Assembly (NCBI GenBank): GCA_031308135.1
Contig: JAHLJT010004567.1
Span: 131,725,060 to 131,789,059 of the forward strand
Direction: 5' to 3'
From: Acheta domesticus
Taxonomy: Eukaryota; Arthropoda; Insecta; Orthoptera; Gryllidae
Length of the DNA stretch: 64,000 nucleotides
The notes under the pieces are model-generated. The model made no database searches. It was not told the origin of the DNA and was given only the letters and a program-made list of their open reading frames with translations. A program made the position numbers and the translations under genes. Positions within the stretch are counted from its first letter, which is position 1; the number at the start of each line of letters is the position of its first letter. Shown here piece by piece: positions 36,531 through 47,754 of the stretch.

Positions 36531-36611
36531 AATTATTGATGTCCTGCACCACCTAACTGGATATATAAAAGAATTGGGTATTTCAAAAGGGGTACTCTAA
36601 AAAGTCCAGGA

Positions 36612-36682
36612 GCCTCGGTGGATGAGACATTAGCTTTCTTGTCTCTGAACACCCAGTACGCGGCTTTGATTCTTGCCGAGGC
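36612..36682 (+). ncRNA. tRNA-like 71-nt unit, probable SINE head
   Basis: A perfect 7-bp acceptor-like stem (GCCTCGG at 36612-36618, CCGAGGC at 36676-36682) encloses an A-box-like 'tggatgagacatt' and a B-box-like 'ggctttgattct'. The T-arm is degenerate and no anticodon stem is convincing, so this is not a functional tRNA. GC-rich sequence continues to about 37015 and may be the SINE body. Confidence 0.4.
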
Positions 36683-37067
36683 GCCCGGATTTTCGAAGGG
36701 CGGAAAATTCCCAGTAGCCATGTCCCCCTTGTGGCATGAAAGGACCCTGGCGGTATGCCTGGTAAAATTAAACCCCTCCGACAACATCCCGCTCTAACGA
36801 GACCTCACTCTCTCCCAACAAGACAGTTCAAATATAGTTAACTGAGACCGACATCTGGCGAAGAAAGTGAGAGTTAAATCTCAGGCGCATTTAGGGCACC
36901 GCCCACGAGGTGCGCCTACTCGATAAAGGTCCCCAGACCCGCGTCAGGGGTATGCTTTCAAGAAAGCCTGGGCCGAAAAGATCGGGTGCGGAACAACTGC
37001 CTCAGGACAGTCTCTCCACTAATGGTCCCATGCAATAAACAATAAATGGAAGATCCAGTATAGGTAC

Positions 37068-37203
37068 CTGAAAGCTTCGCGCAGCTCGTCTTCGCCGTCG
37101 GCTCCTTTCATCTTCTTGGACATCATCTGCAGGAACTCGTTGAATTCGATGGTGCCGTTCCCATCTTGATCCACTTCATTCACCATGTCACGCAATTCCG
37201 TTT
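37068..37203 (-). CDS. Calmodulin-like protein, exon with EF-hand 2
   Basis: It encodes [20 protein letters not shown] followed by [25 protein letters not shown]. The second calcium loop [12 protein letters not shown] keeps all ligand positions, and the central linker ([11 protein letters not shown]) has the flexible, charged character of calmodulin. The exon runs from acceptor 37204 (phase 1) to donor GTACCT at 37067 (phase 2), so 136 bases fit both neighbours exactly. It differs from the strictly conserved true calmodulin at many positions and agrees with the insect neo-calmodulin-like group as I remember it. Calcium sensing is the expected role; the target is unknown. Confidence 0.95.
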
Positions 37204-38334
37204 CTGTGTGAAATAAACAAGAAACATAAAAATGATGTGGGGTCATAATATTATTTTTTATATTAAAATTAATAAATTTAATTAATTAATAAATTTAAAA
37301 TTAAAAATATGTGATTGACGTGAGGTATTAGAAGAGTAAAATCATTTATCGCTCCCTTCCAAAGTTAAACTGATTAATCCGCTTAAAGCACGCGTGCATT
37401 AATCGATACAAATATGTGAGTCGGTGGTGGTATGAGATTATTATTGTAAAAATGATATATAAATTAGCAACGTGGCGAAAACGTGAAAAAAACAAAAAGC
37501 AGTAAGATTTCTAACAATAAATATTTTTTGTAAAATTAATGAAATCAAAAAATTAAGTATACGGAAGCATTAACGAATATTTTCAATGTAATCTTTCAAA
37601 TGAAGTTGAAACATGCTTTTCCCATTTTGATGGTAAAACGAGGATTTTCTATGGGTTATTTGAATTGTTAGATAGAATGCCCTTTGAAAAGCAAAACTAA
37701 TTTATCAGGACAACAAATTTTATCTTAGTTTCTTAGCTACAGTTTATTATCTGTTCTCTATTTCTATAGTTCTCTCTATTCGAGAATGCTAAAAGAAGTT
37801 CTCCCTACCCTAGAAAAGTCATATACGGAACTCAATAGCCTAAATAAATAATTTATAACACAATTTTTAAATGAATGATAAAGTTATTATAATCTTCCCG
37901 TAAAACAAAAAGATTTATGCTATTTTAACAAACCAATGCACTGACCAACACATATTATTTGACAAACTACTACGCGTGTATTCTAAAATGAAATACATAA
38001 AAGCGCTGTGTAGCGCTTGATAACATGAAAAATCTGAGATCTGTTCTTAACACAAATGCTCTATTTTTTGACCAGATTCCTTATCCTTAAGAATAGTTAA
38101 TACAAAATAACTACTGCCAGTTTCACAATATGGACTAAACAATTATTTTTGCTCCATGGTTTCTTAATTAGTAAACGACTTAGCAAAAGCAGGATACCGC
38201 AAATGTCACAATTAGTGCGAGTCCCGGGCACCTGTGCTCGCGCTGGCAGTGGCGGCTACAGCAGAAGCCCATTAGCCATTACTGGGATGCGATCTGCATG
38301 CACGCTATTGGGGCACGCCTGCGTCCGCCCATTC

Positions 38335-38432
38335 TCCCGCTCGCCCGCCCTCTCGCCCGCCCTCTCGCCCGCCCTCTCGCTCGCCCTCTCGCTCGCCCTC
38401 TCGCTCGCCCTCTCGCTCGCCCGCTCGCTCTC
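38335..38432. repeat. 12-bp minisatellite (GCCCTCTCGCTC-type)
   Basis: Seven to eight units alternate CGCCCGCCCTCT and CGCTCGCCCTCT, followed by a short C/T-rich run. It lies in a calmodulin-like intron and generates repetitive frames that are not genes. Confidence 0.9.
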
Positions 38433-38904
38433 TCCCCCCCCCTCTCCATCGCCATCACGCCCGCCCGCTCGCTTTTTAGACCTTTAGTCTCCTCACCCTC
38501 TAGACTTCTCGAAATTAAATATTTTTTTATATAAACAGGACTAAATAATGATATTTAGGAAATACAACAGATCGTTATCATTTATATCCAAAGGCGTTAC
38601 AACCTATCTGCCCCTGAACTCCCTGCGACAACTCACAGCATCATTCTTTCTGCTACAAATGATGTGACAACGATAACAAAACATCGATGTTTTAAGGATG
38701 GTTTAGTAACATCTAACAATGGAGGTGTTTATTACTTTATAAATGATATTTAATTGAAAACAAAGTTTAAGAAAATAAGAATAATGGACCAATCTGAGAC
38801 TAAAGCCTGAGCGCCCAGGGAAAACCCGACGCCAGAGCAAATACTTTCAGTTCTTCTCCACGTGCAAAATATGAAGAAAGAATTAAATTGAATTAATTAA
38901 TTTT

Positions 38905-39245
38905 ACGTGGCGAGACTGAGGCCGTGAGGCCTGCACTTCCATCTGACCAAGCAAATTTTGCTACGCTCCTTTCCTCAACTAGCGGAGAAAGAAGGTATTA
39001 CTTGGACGACAAAACAGGCGGTTTGAATTTAGCTCAGAGGCTTCAGTTCAGGACTTCAGGATCTTTTACGTGCAGTAAATCTACTAACATGGGACAGTCG
39101 GCTTTACTTCCCCTCCGAAGGAAGGTGTAAGAAGGACATTTTCGCCCGTAAAAATCTACGGTTTCGATCGGGTTTGAACCCACGTATTTGAGTAAAACAG
39201 TCCGATACGCTAACCATTACATCATCGACGCCGCCGACATGGTAA
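38905..39245 (-). repeat. tRNA-derived SINE with LINE-like 3' tail
   Basis: On the minus strand the head has an A box (TGATGTAATGGTTAG, 39210-39224) and a perfect B box (GGGTTCAAACCC, 39170-39181), the RNA polymerase III promoter of a tRNA-derived SINE. A body of about 230 bp follows. The last 33 bases (38908-38940) match the end of the LINE at 54077-54109 in 28 of 33 positions, including an AGGCC/GGCCT hairpin, and an AATTAATT-rich tail follows. The shared tail implies that the LINE's reverse transcriptase copied this SINE. Confidence 0.75.
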
Positions 39246-40326
39246 ATACCCAGGCATCATGGGCGAGAGGTTGTCTATTTAATGAAGGCAGTAATATCCT
39301 GTTCATTTGGTTCGAACATTTAAAGAGAATGCTATAATCAGTTACTATTTCATATTTTATCTTTTATCTTTTAAAAAATCGTCTATATGGGAATTAATCC
39401 ATTCGAAAACAAAATTTCGAAAACCTAAAAACATCCAGTAAAAAAATCGATATTAAGAAACACGTTTTTGTCATTTAAAATATGGATGTTTTTATAAAAA
39501 TATCGTTGTTAGATATTAGAAAGTGGTGTACTGCAACCCTGGTTAGGGTAGGAAGAGCGACTTTATTGTAGAAAGGCTAAGACTCTAAAAGAGCTGCATC
39601 TCAGTCAACCTCGCCAGCTCTGAGCCACCTTTGTGAAGGCGAATCTGGAACGCGCCTGTGTTAGAAGGAATTCACCGGCTCACGCAGTATAGTGAAAGCT
39701 TTGTTATGTTGCGAGGAAAACAGCATTTTTTTCAGAAAAACGTTTATTGGCAAACATAGTATCGAAAAGTGGATAAATCATGTTTCTTATATATATTTAA
39801 ATACTGTCTCTAACTCGTTGTACAGTGTGAACTCACGTTTGACAGGTCCTTGGTACCTAAAAATAGATTAAAGGCAAAACATTTTTCGTTCGTGTGTTAT
39901 CAATTCTAGCAGCTACTAAACTGTAAGCAGGAATTTCACCAAAACTGATATCCCCTAAATTTGAAGCAGATATTTTAGTTTTGGGGGATACTTCACGTTA
40001 AACCCCAACATTTTGAAAATTTGTTTTTATTATTTATATTCAATGTCTATTAATAAATGTTATTGTTTTCAGTATTTTATGTTTAATGCTTTTATGTATT
40101 TATGCTTCAAATAAAAACAAGTTATTTCTATAATTGGAATTACACCAAACACAATTTACTGATTGGGTATCGGAGAATGGGTATCGGTACTACTGATTGT
40201 CTTAAAGACTATCAGTACTACTAATTGTCTTAAAACCTAAGATACAGAAATCAAAAAAATGTTGAAAATTTTCTTAAAAATGTCTCCAAAGTTTTGGTGA
40301 TAGTGAGTGACCTGCGTGTGGCTCAC

Positions 40327-40462
40327 CTGTAGGACGTTGGCCCAGCGAACGCATGACCACGCCCAGTTCCGCCATGGTGATCGTCCCGTCTTCGTCTTTG
40401 TCGAAGAGCATGAATGCCTCCTTGAACTCAGCCACTTGGTCTTCAGTCAATCCATATTCACT
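40327..40462 (-). CDS. Calmodulin-like protein, exon with EF-hand 1
   Basis: The exon starts at 40462, right after CTTTTGTATTCCAG-like acceptor sequence, in phase 0 and encodes [20 protein letters not shown], then [20 protein letters not shown] and GQRPT. The first calcium loop [12 protein letters not shown] is intact. In animal calmodulin genes the first intron falls directly after the ATG; a phase-0 exon beginning with the second residue fits this. Donor GTGAGC at 40326 leaves phase 1, matching the exon at 37203. True calmodulin begins ADQLTEEQ, so the EYG insertion marks the divergent insect paralogue. Confidence 0.95.
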
Positions 40463-40469
40463 CTGGAAT

Positions 40470-41600
40470 ACAAAACACCACATTAAAAACCGTCCACAAC
40501 AAATGTCTAAACACACTGCTCACAAAAGAAAACAAAACGATTGTTCACAAGCAAACAGCGCTTGACAAGGATGATATCAAAGAGTATATTTAAGAAACTA
40601 TATTTTAGAAATTATAATGGGCATTGATGTTCTCAATTCAACATAACAATTCAGGTAACATTGTACAGACTTGATTTTCTAATGAAGATCGAGAGAGTTA
40701 AATTGTGGTTAAATTTTCTTTTGTATTTATTGGCATGCTGTAAAAACATACACTAGCTTATTCATTATAGTATTGCAATTAATACTTTATTTACCGATTT
40801 GATATAAGAACGATAGATTCCCGAAGAAACTTTCTTTGTAATTTTTCAATTTCGTTGCCAACTGCATGTCACCGAAATTAAGTGCGCATTTCTAAGTCTC
40901 GATGCGCCTTGTAGGTTCAGAAGTCCATTAACGTCATTTGCAAATAGGGAGGGCATTGAAATTCTGACGTCGGCTGACGTCCTAAGATGTTTATTGTCTA
41001 ATGTCGAGCGCAATCGCATTTGTAATAGTTTCTCTGTTACAAATCAGTTTCTAAAACATTTTGCTTGAGATGTACATAAGGGAAACTAGCCAGATTGTGT
41101 GGATTTGTGAAATGATAAAATTATGGTTTTCTTTCATGCAGTTGAAAAAATATTAATCCAACGCACATATTGCATATAGCGAAGGATGGTGCCCAAGAAG
41201 ATAAAAATTAAAAAGGGCTGATATCCTCAGAACTTACACCTACGAGTAGCCCCTGATGTAAACGTGTACGTTGGCATACAACGCGTTTGATTGTAGCGCG
41301 AATATTTCAAAGGGATGTTGGTTTTCAACACGCCACAACTTTAGTTCCCTGTGCTTCATCCTATTATTTGTAGTGATCTGCGAGGTCAGAGCGCCACGGA
41401 GAAAATGAATGAGTTAGTGATGCCTATACACACTCTCTGGCACACCAAGTGTTCTTTCACACGGCAGGTCATTACAAACATCTACGAGCTCTGCTCTGAC
41501 CGATGTACGTATGCGGTTCCTCTCGGCATCGTATTACCTTGCTCTAACCAGTTTGCTTAATGCCTTTCTTTCATTACTCGTAAACGAATTGTGTCCTGTT
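40470..41600. other. Intronic or flanking sequence, no feature recognised
   Basis: Apart from slightly GC-richer sequence at 41370-41550, nothing is supportable. Confidence 0.3.
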
Positions 41601-41614
41601 ATATAAACAATTTT

Positions 41615-41890
41615 CTTCTTCCTTTCACGGCTTAGGCCAGAAGGCCAGTTCAGGATTCACTCTATCGTTGCCTTGATCGACCAAGATATCTTTTTCCAGC
41701 TGGTCGATAATAGTAGTCCACTTTTGTGAGCCTATCATCTTCCATACTTTGAGGTGTTGTGACCACGCGGAACGTTTTTCCTTTATTTTGTTTAATACGG
41801 AGAAAATGTTGATGTCTTTTCGGATGTTTTCGTTTCTGAACTGGTCTAGGAGACTGCAGCCTTTTACTGCTCTTAGACATATAAATAATG
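41615..41890 (-). pseudogene. Possible RTE-like LINE 3' end fragment
   Basis: The frame from 41880 downward ends EDDRLTKVDYYYRPAGKRYL followed by GRSRQR and a stop, resembling the 'RP.GKR..GRP..RW' C-terminus of RTE-group polymerases. After the stop there is a GGCCTTCTGGCCT hairpin (41634-41646) and a GAAGAAG-rich end, as in many RTE tails. The fragment is short and the assignment tentative. Confidence 0.4.
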
Positions 41891-42290
41891 AAAAGTAATA
41901 TTATATGTATTAAGGAAGAAAATAATCTTTTTTGATGTAAAGGAGTGCATCTTTTCGCTATATTCGCTATATTATTTGAGATTTCTTTCTAAAAAAGAAA
42001 TCGTTTACAGTAATAACTTCCAAAATATCTGCTAACGTGAGTGCATCTCACAATTAAAATGCAATTAAAATGCTAAAATCTTGAAGTTCTCTCTATAAGA
42101 AGCAATAATATAAGACAGAACTGATGAATATTATATTCATAAAAATTTAAATCTATAATATTATACTGACATACGTATATTGTGACTATTGAAAAACCTG
42201 CTATTCTTTGTTTGGAATCTATAAATACTCCTAGAATGCTATATATGACCATTGTATACATTCTTTTAAAAATATTCATGAAATGTTTAC

Positions 42291-42293
42291 CAT
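42291..42293 (-). CDS. Candidate first coding exon (ATG only) of calmodulin-like gene
   Basis: CAAAATG is followed at once by GTAAAC, a usable donor, giving an exon whose only coding content is the start codon, as in other calmodulin genes. The sequence upstream on the minus strand leads into a C/G-rich block (42490-42790) that could be the promoter. Many ATG|GT sites occur by chance, so transcript evidence is essential. Confidence 0.35.
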
Positions 42294-42489
42294 TTTGACC
42301 TCGTGACAGCCCCAAAGAACAAAGTTCGTTTTTCTTATTGTTTTCTAATCGTTTTCTTTTTGTGTTTAAGTGTTTACTCTATTCGTCATCTTTCGAGCTA
42401 TTTTGTATCTGATCCAGCTTCTATTTCACACAAACCTTATCCTACCGCGCCAACATCTGCCTTCACGGATTTCGTCTCTGGTCGTTCCC

Positions 42490-42790
42490 GAGGCAATGGC
42501 TCTTTCCACTCCGCCCCTCCCCACCCCACTCCACCCCATCACGCCGCGCCCCACACCATGCCTCGCCCCACCATCACATCCGCGCCGCTCCGCGCAGCTT
42601 CCACTTAATTAAACACAGAGGGAATTACGGCGGCGGGCGCGTTCTCGACGCCGCCTCCCCCTCCCCCACTAAGCGCCCATCCTCTCAGTTCACCGCCCCC
42701 TCCCCCTCCATCCATTCCACCTCACCTCTACCATCCCACTCCCTACTCAAAGCGCACATACCGCATACGGGCATCTGCGCGAATCGAGAT
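42490..42790 (-). promoter_or_regulatory. C-rich, CpG-containing block, possible promoter
   Basis: Runs of CCCCACCCC type and CCGCCTCCCC-like boxes lie upstream of the candidate calmodulin-like first exon. They suit GA/GC-binding factors on the minus strand. No TATA box is evident. The frames running through it are proline-rich artefacts. Confidence 0.3.
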
Positions 42791-43481
42791 TCTGGCCCGA
42801 GAAGACATAATTTATTGTTAATTGAGAAATGTTTAGCATCAATTTGTAATTCACTTTTATTTATATGTTCAGCTACAATTCAATGATTGAGCGATTACGT
42901 ACATTAGTATGATCTTTATATGAGGCCCTCGGTTTGTCTATATTTTTTTCTGTAAGGCTATGACGGGCTCACCGGCTTAATTAGTATATTCCATCAATAT
43001 AAATTTATTATTATTTCGCTGTTTTTTGGCATTTGTGGTTCTTTGATAAATCCTCTTGGAAAATGGAAAAAAACTACATTATCTCCGGCACAAAATGCAA
43101 TAAATTGGATTTCGCCAAACAATAGAAATTGGATTATTTACAATAAACGAACGTCTTTTTCCCTTGATAATGAACTGATGTGAGAATATAATTGCAATTA
43201 TCGAAAAGTTCGATTTAGAAAATATATGAATCTCAAACATTTAAAATATTTTCATCTCATCCGATCTATATTAAGCTTTCAATAGTTTTACAGATGCATC
43301 GAGTGCAGACGGAGATCCGGGAAACTCTCGTCTTGAAAGTGGAGTGGGGAATCCGAGTAGGATGGAAGCGAGGAATGGGGGCGAAGTGGGGCATGGTGGG
43401 CCGGATTTGTCTGAGGAAAAAGTAGAAAAGGTGGAGAGTGCGGAGATGCATCCCTGTAAAACCAGTGGTGTTAAAACAGCA

Positions 43482-44053
43482 TGTACTTGCTCATCCGTAT
43501 TTTGACACAAAATTACGCAAAAACTACTCAAATTTTCGAAAAATTGCACAAGACTTTATTTCAAAATATATTTTTAAGGAACAGATTTCATTAGGGGAAA
43601 ATCAATGTATTTAATATTTTAGTTGTAGTAAGGCTCCGAAAAAATTTAGAACTTTTGCAAATTTCGAACAGTCAGGGTTTTCAACGGAAATGAAACCTGC
43701 CCAACAACAACAATATTTAATGCAAAAAGGTGGAGCCATTTCTTTAAAATTTGGAAAATGCCCCAAGGACTTCACGTATAGTACCCTCAAAATGAAAATT
43801 TTGGTTTCAAATTCAATGAGCCGTGACATCAGCGAGATCGAATGAGGAATGAATTTTGGAGGAAATCGGCTGAACGGTTTAGCTGCTAGCGTTGTTCACA
43901 GACGGATAGACAGACAGACGGACAGATGTTTTGACATCATTAGATTTTCCTGAATCAAGGACCCACCAAACATGAATTTTTATTGCACCACGCGTTTCAG
44001 ATTTTTTTTCTAAATTTAGTAACTGGAGCTCTACTACGTAGCGAGAAAGTAAA
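43482..44053 (+). repeat. GACGG-family repeat, best-preserved copy
   Basis: It is bounded by a degraded TACTTGCTC at 43482 and GCGAGAAAGTA at 44043-44053. In order it contains 'gaaaaattgcacaagacttt', 'gagccgtgacatca', 'atcggctgaacggtttagc' (43865-43883) and the 'cagacagacggacagatg' run (43909-43927). About 570 bp, no coding capacity. TA at both ends and short terminal inverted repeats suggest a Tc1/mariner-type non-autonomous element. Confidence 0.65.
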
Positions 44054-44676
44054 AATTCATCCACACGTTGGACAATACCCTTCTAAGGAAAGGTCTTGAT
44101 AAAGAAGGAAATGCATTCACTCGGCATATTATTTCTAAAAGTTATTAGAAAAATTGTCGAGATGGTACGATACTTTTTCACACTTCAAAATCAAGATATA
44201 GTCTTGTCTCGCATATGACACAATTATTTTTATTACGCGTAAACTAAAAATTGGCACAGCACTGCAGTAATCTATCATTCATTTAACATCAAATTCATTC
44301 ATTACTTAAATGAAAAGACAAAGGTCGTTCCTTCTGAGCCTGAAAATAACTACCGTCTATCAATTTTAAGTTCCGTGCTCTTCTTGTGAAATGAATTGAA
44401 CATGTTTAAAATAAGTTTAAAATAGCAAATGTTTCGCCACATTCCGTCCGTTTTTCTCGCCAATGTTTTACAATTTCACGTGTTTACGGTGATCGAGAGA
44501 TGATTCAGTCATGACACGTACTAAATGAAAAATGCACTTCACAGAATACACTGAATCAAAATGTACACAGACACATACCGAAAATTCTAAAAACCAATCT
44601 TGTCTCTGTAATGAGAGTTTTTTTACGTTCATTTATCTGCCCAACTCAAATAGTTCAATTATGCTATAAGCACACG

Positions 44677-45169
44677 TGTTACGTGGTCGAAACTACCTCT
44701 TTGCTTGGTACGTAGTGTTGCGGCTGTAAACACCCGGTTCGAAAGCGCGCCAACCAGGCAGCGCACGGCAGCGAGCGAGACAACTAGGAAAGGCAGCGAA
44801 CTATGGAAGACGCCTGCAAACGGGCAGCAAGCGAACGCTCGGCGAGCCTGCACCCCAGGAACGAGTCTGCGGCGCCGAGGACGTTATAAGCCACCGCCGA
44901 GACAGTCCAGAGATTGTTGAAGTGTCCGAGTGAGAATAGTAATATTGTGGTAATGTGTACGACCCGGCTTAGGATTTTGGTATTCTGTCTTTTGGTATTT
45001 TGGTGGGCTGTGCAAGTGTTTGGGACATCTTGCGGCATAATCGGTAACTTGGCTTGTTTAACGGTACATTCTCTTGGGTTACCGGATCAATACATTTCTT
45101 GTATAGAAACTGTGTGAGTGTGAAATAAAAACCTGTTTCACGGAGTCTGCTTGTTTTTTTAACATAACA
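44677..45169 (+). mobile_element. Candidate solo LTR
   Basis: It opens TGTTACG and ends AACATAACA, with a TATA-like GTTATAAG near 44886 and AATAAA at 45124-45129, followed by a T-rich end. The GC-rich 44720-44910 stretch lies before the TATA element, as in many arthropod LTRs. I see no internal retroviral region on either side and could not prove a target-site duplication. Confidence 0.4.
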
Positions 45170-47270
45170 CGTAGTTCGTTTTTTATGCCTCCAGTTTATC
45201 ACCGATCTCGTAATGTAAATTTACACCCACGTGGAGACGCGTACGTCTGATTTGCTTCTGTATATTACAAACATTTACTTGAGTTTTACGGAACTATTTT
45301 ATTACGTGTGTACTTAAAAATGTCCGTTGAAGAATGTGTGTTATGTGGGCAGCCAATCAGTGACCGCCTACCCATGTGGCAAAGTTTACATCCACTTCCA
45401 TCTCTCGTTGAATGAATAATAGTTTTGTTTTGAGAAACACCTTAAGGAAACATTGGAGCGCGGCTGAAATGTACGCATGTAATGACATAGAGATATTTTA
45501 ACAGTAGTTATGCGAAAGAACGACGTGAAGGTATTTTGGAGTAAAATGGGTTAACAACTTTGCGTTTGCTGGAAACAAAGATGTTTTATTTAAGTGAATC
45601 ATGAATGCCGAAGTTTGCAATCTGTCCGTCAGCAAAGCCAGTCAAAATGGCCTACCTGAATCTGTAATTGTTTGCTACCTTACTTAACATATCTATGATC
45701 ACAGGTACAACTTTCTGAATCACCACGCATCATAGTTCTATTTATTTAGTTGCTTTTGTTTGTTTGTCAAGGAAATACTCGCGGACAGGATAGGATGGAG
45801 TGGGGTGGCGGCAGAGAGGTAGTGGAATGGAAGAAGAGGGCGGGGCCGGGTGAAGGTGACAGGCAGATTAATGAGGGTGTCGGCACCGCGTGGGAAGGGA
45901 ACCTTTCCTTCCGTGTGCAGGAGTCACCCCCGCCTCTATTCCCTCCTTCCTGTCTCGTCAGCTGAGGTCCAGCTGCAATGCGCTATTCCAAAATAGCAAT
46001 GTCTGAATATTGCATGCTTTGTCAAGCGAATTTGTGGAAAACTATTATTCAAATTGGTGAATCTTAAACAAAATTCGAGTGAAAATTTGGAAATTTAAAT
46101 ATCAGAGAAGTATTTTCGTTTCTATATTTTTAAAATCTACAAATCCTACTTACATTTTTAAGCTATGTGATGTTCAACAATAGTTTATGCAATTAGTTTA
46201 TAATGTTAAGCTTTATTGCATGAGTACATGTTTCGAAAACGAGGGACGTTAGGAGCGATTCAAAATTTGTACGAACGCAATAAAGCAACATTATAAACAA
46301 GTTGCATACGCTATATTTTGGTATGATATCATTATAAATTTATAAGAGAATCAAACTTAATTTTGCGAAAAAATGTGATGTCCTGGGTGCTGGGTTTCCT
46401 GTGATGACATGGGTGCTTGACAGACGTGCAAGAAAACTGTGGTCGGCTGTTCCGTTTACCTCTACATCCCCCCGATTCTCTCGCTGCGATTGGATGAATG
46501 TGTGATGACACAATCATTCGCGCAGTAAAATCTAATCCCTGCATAGAATTTGAGTAAACTTCTATACCGTGCGTGTGTGGGGATTTCCGTCTCTCACGGC
46601 TAGATCACTTCCCGTGCACCAATCGAGACACATTCGTATGAGGTGTCATTGAACGCGTCTCAGTCGCCTGTTGGGGAACTGATAATTTGTTTTTCAATCC
46701 GGCCATAAGATTCCAAGAAATTGTCAAAAACGTGTTTTTTCGTGTTTTGGATCTACGATCTTTGTGAGTATGACGGGAATGAAATCAACGCAACCTAAAT
46801 GGATCTATGAAGGTCACGTTGATTAAACCCCGTTATTCCGTGTTTTTTTTTCAAACGATGACACCATAATTTTCTTCCATGAGTATGGCAACACTGGTTT
46901 CTGACAAGGAGAAAAAACTAAATGAATATCGCCCGGCAGAATGTGTTGTAAATTCTGAAGTATTTTAGTTGTAGTGAAGTGTAAAGCATTTCATGTGTAT
47001 TTTGAATAAATAATTTGCAACTTGCCTTGGAACATTAAATTTGAAGAACGTGAAGTGAATACGAAGGAAACAAGAATTGTAAATATTAAACAATATATTT
47101 CTTACGCGTGAAAAATCGATATTCAGTTTAATGTGACTTACACCTTATACACATAAACATTCAAAATAATAACCTTTTAATGCTTAAATATATTCGATAT
47201 TCAGAATAAAAGTTATTCAGAATAAAAATCAGACCGAATTTGTGGAGTTTTAAAATCTTAAAATAGGGGA
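45170..47270. other. Mostly anonymous region with small patches
   Basis: A 31-codon frame at 45320-45415 begins MSVEECVLCGQPISDR and looks protein-like (CxxC), possibly a decayed exon. G-rich 45780-45900 is low complexity. No other feature is supportable. Confidence 0.3.
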
Positions 47271-47277
47271 CAAAAAT

Positions 47278-47404
47278 ATGGAAATGTCAAGCAACTCAGG
47301 GGAATCAAATGTAGTTGTAGAAGATTTTGCGTCAGAATTTTCCAAACTAGTGGAAAATGATATTATATTAGCATTAGGTAATAACGCAGAACAACAGCTT
47401 ACAG
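47278..47404 (+). pseudogene. Crypton-like gene relic, exon 1
   Basis: An ATG at 47278 opens 42 codons (MEMSSNSGES ... NNAEQQLT) plus one base, ending at ACAG|GTGATC. The acidic, non-repetitive composition suits a real N-terminus. Spliced to an acceptor at 47754 the frame continues as VPKNSKRNKE in phase. I do not recognise this N-terminal segment, so its assignment depends on the next exon. Confidence 0.5.
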
Positions 47405-47754
47405 GTGATCATTTATGTTCATATTAGAAAACAACACGTACAAAATATAGCTGTGATATCGTATCATGCATATACCTGTAAGTATTTACAGTGACTATTT
47501 CAATCATGTCTGTCCGCGTCGTAAGTAGCCAATGCTAAGCAAGGATATATTCAAATTAAACCAATCCCAGATGTTTATCGCCATCAGTTTGTTAACCTTT
47601 TTTTATCGCTGTAAAAACTTTGTTTACCTTTTTAAGGTAACGATAGCAATTGTTTCAGCTCCAAAATAGCTTGTGTGCATCAATATAATTTTAAAATGTG
47701 TTGTTTTGGTTATGTTTAAAACTCTGAAATAGAAAATATTGTTAAAAAATGCAG

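Noticed and set aside
39170..39245. Functional tRNA gene
   Set aside because: Boxes A and B are good, but there is no closed acceptor stem, and a SINE body with a LINE-like tail follows.
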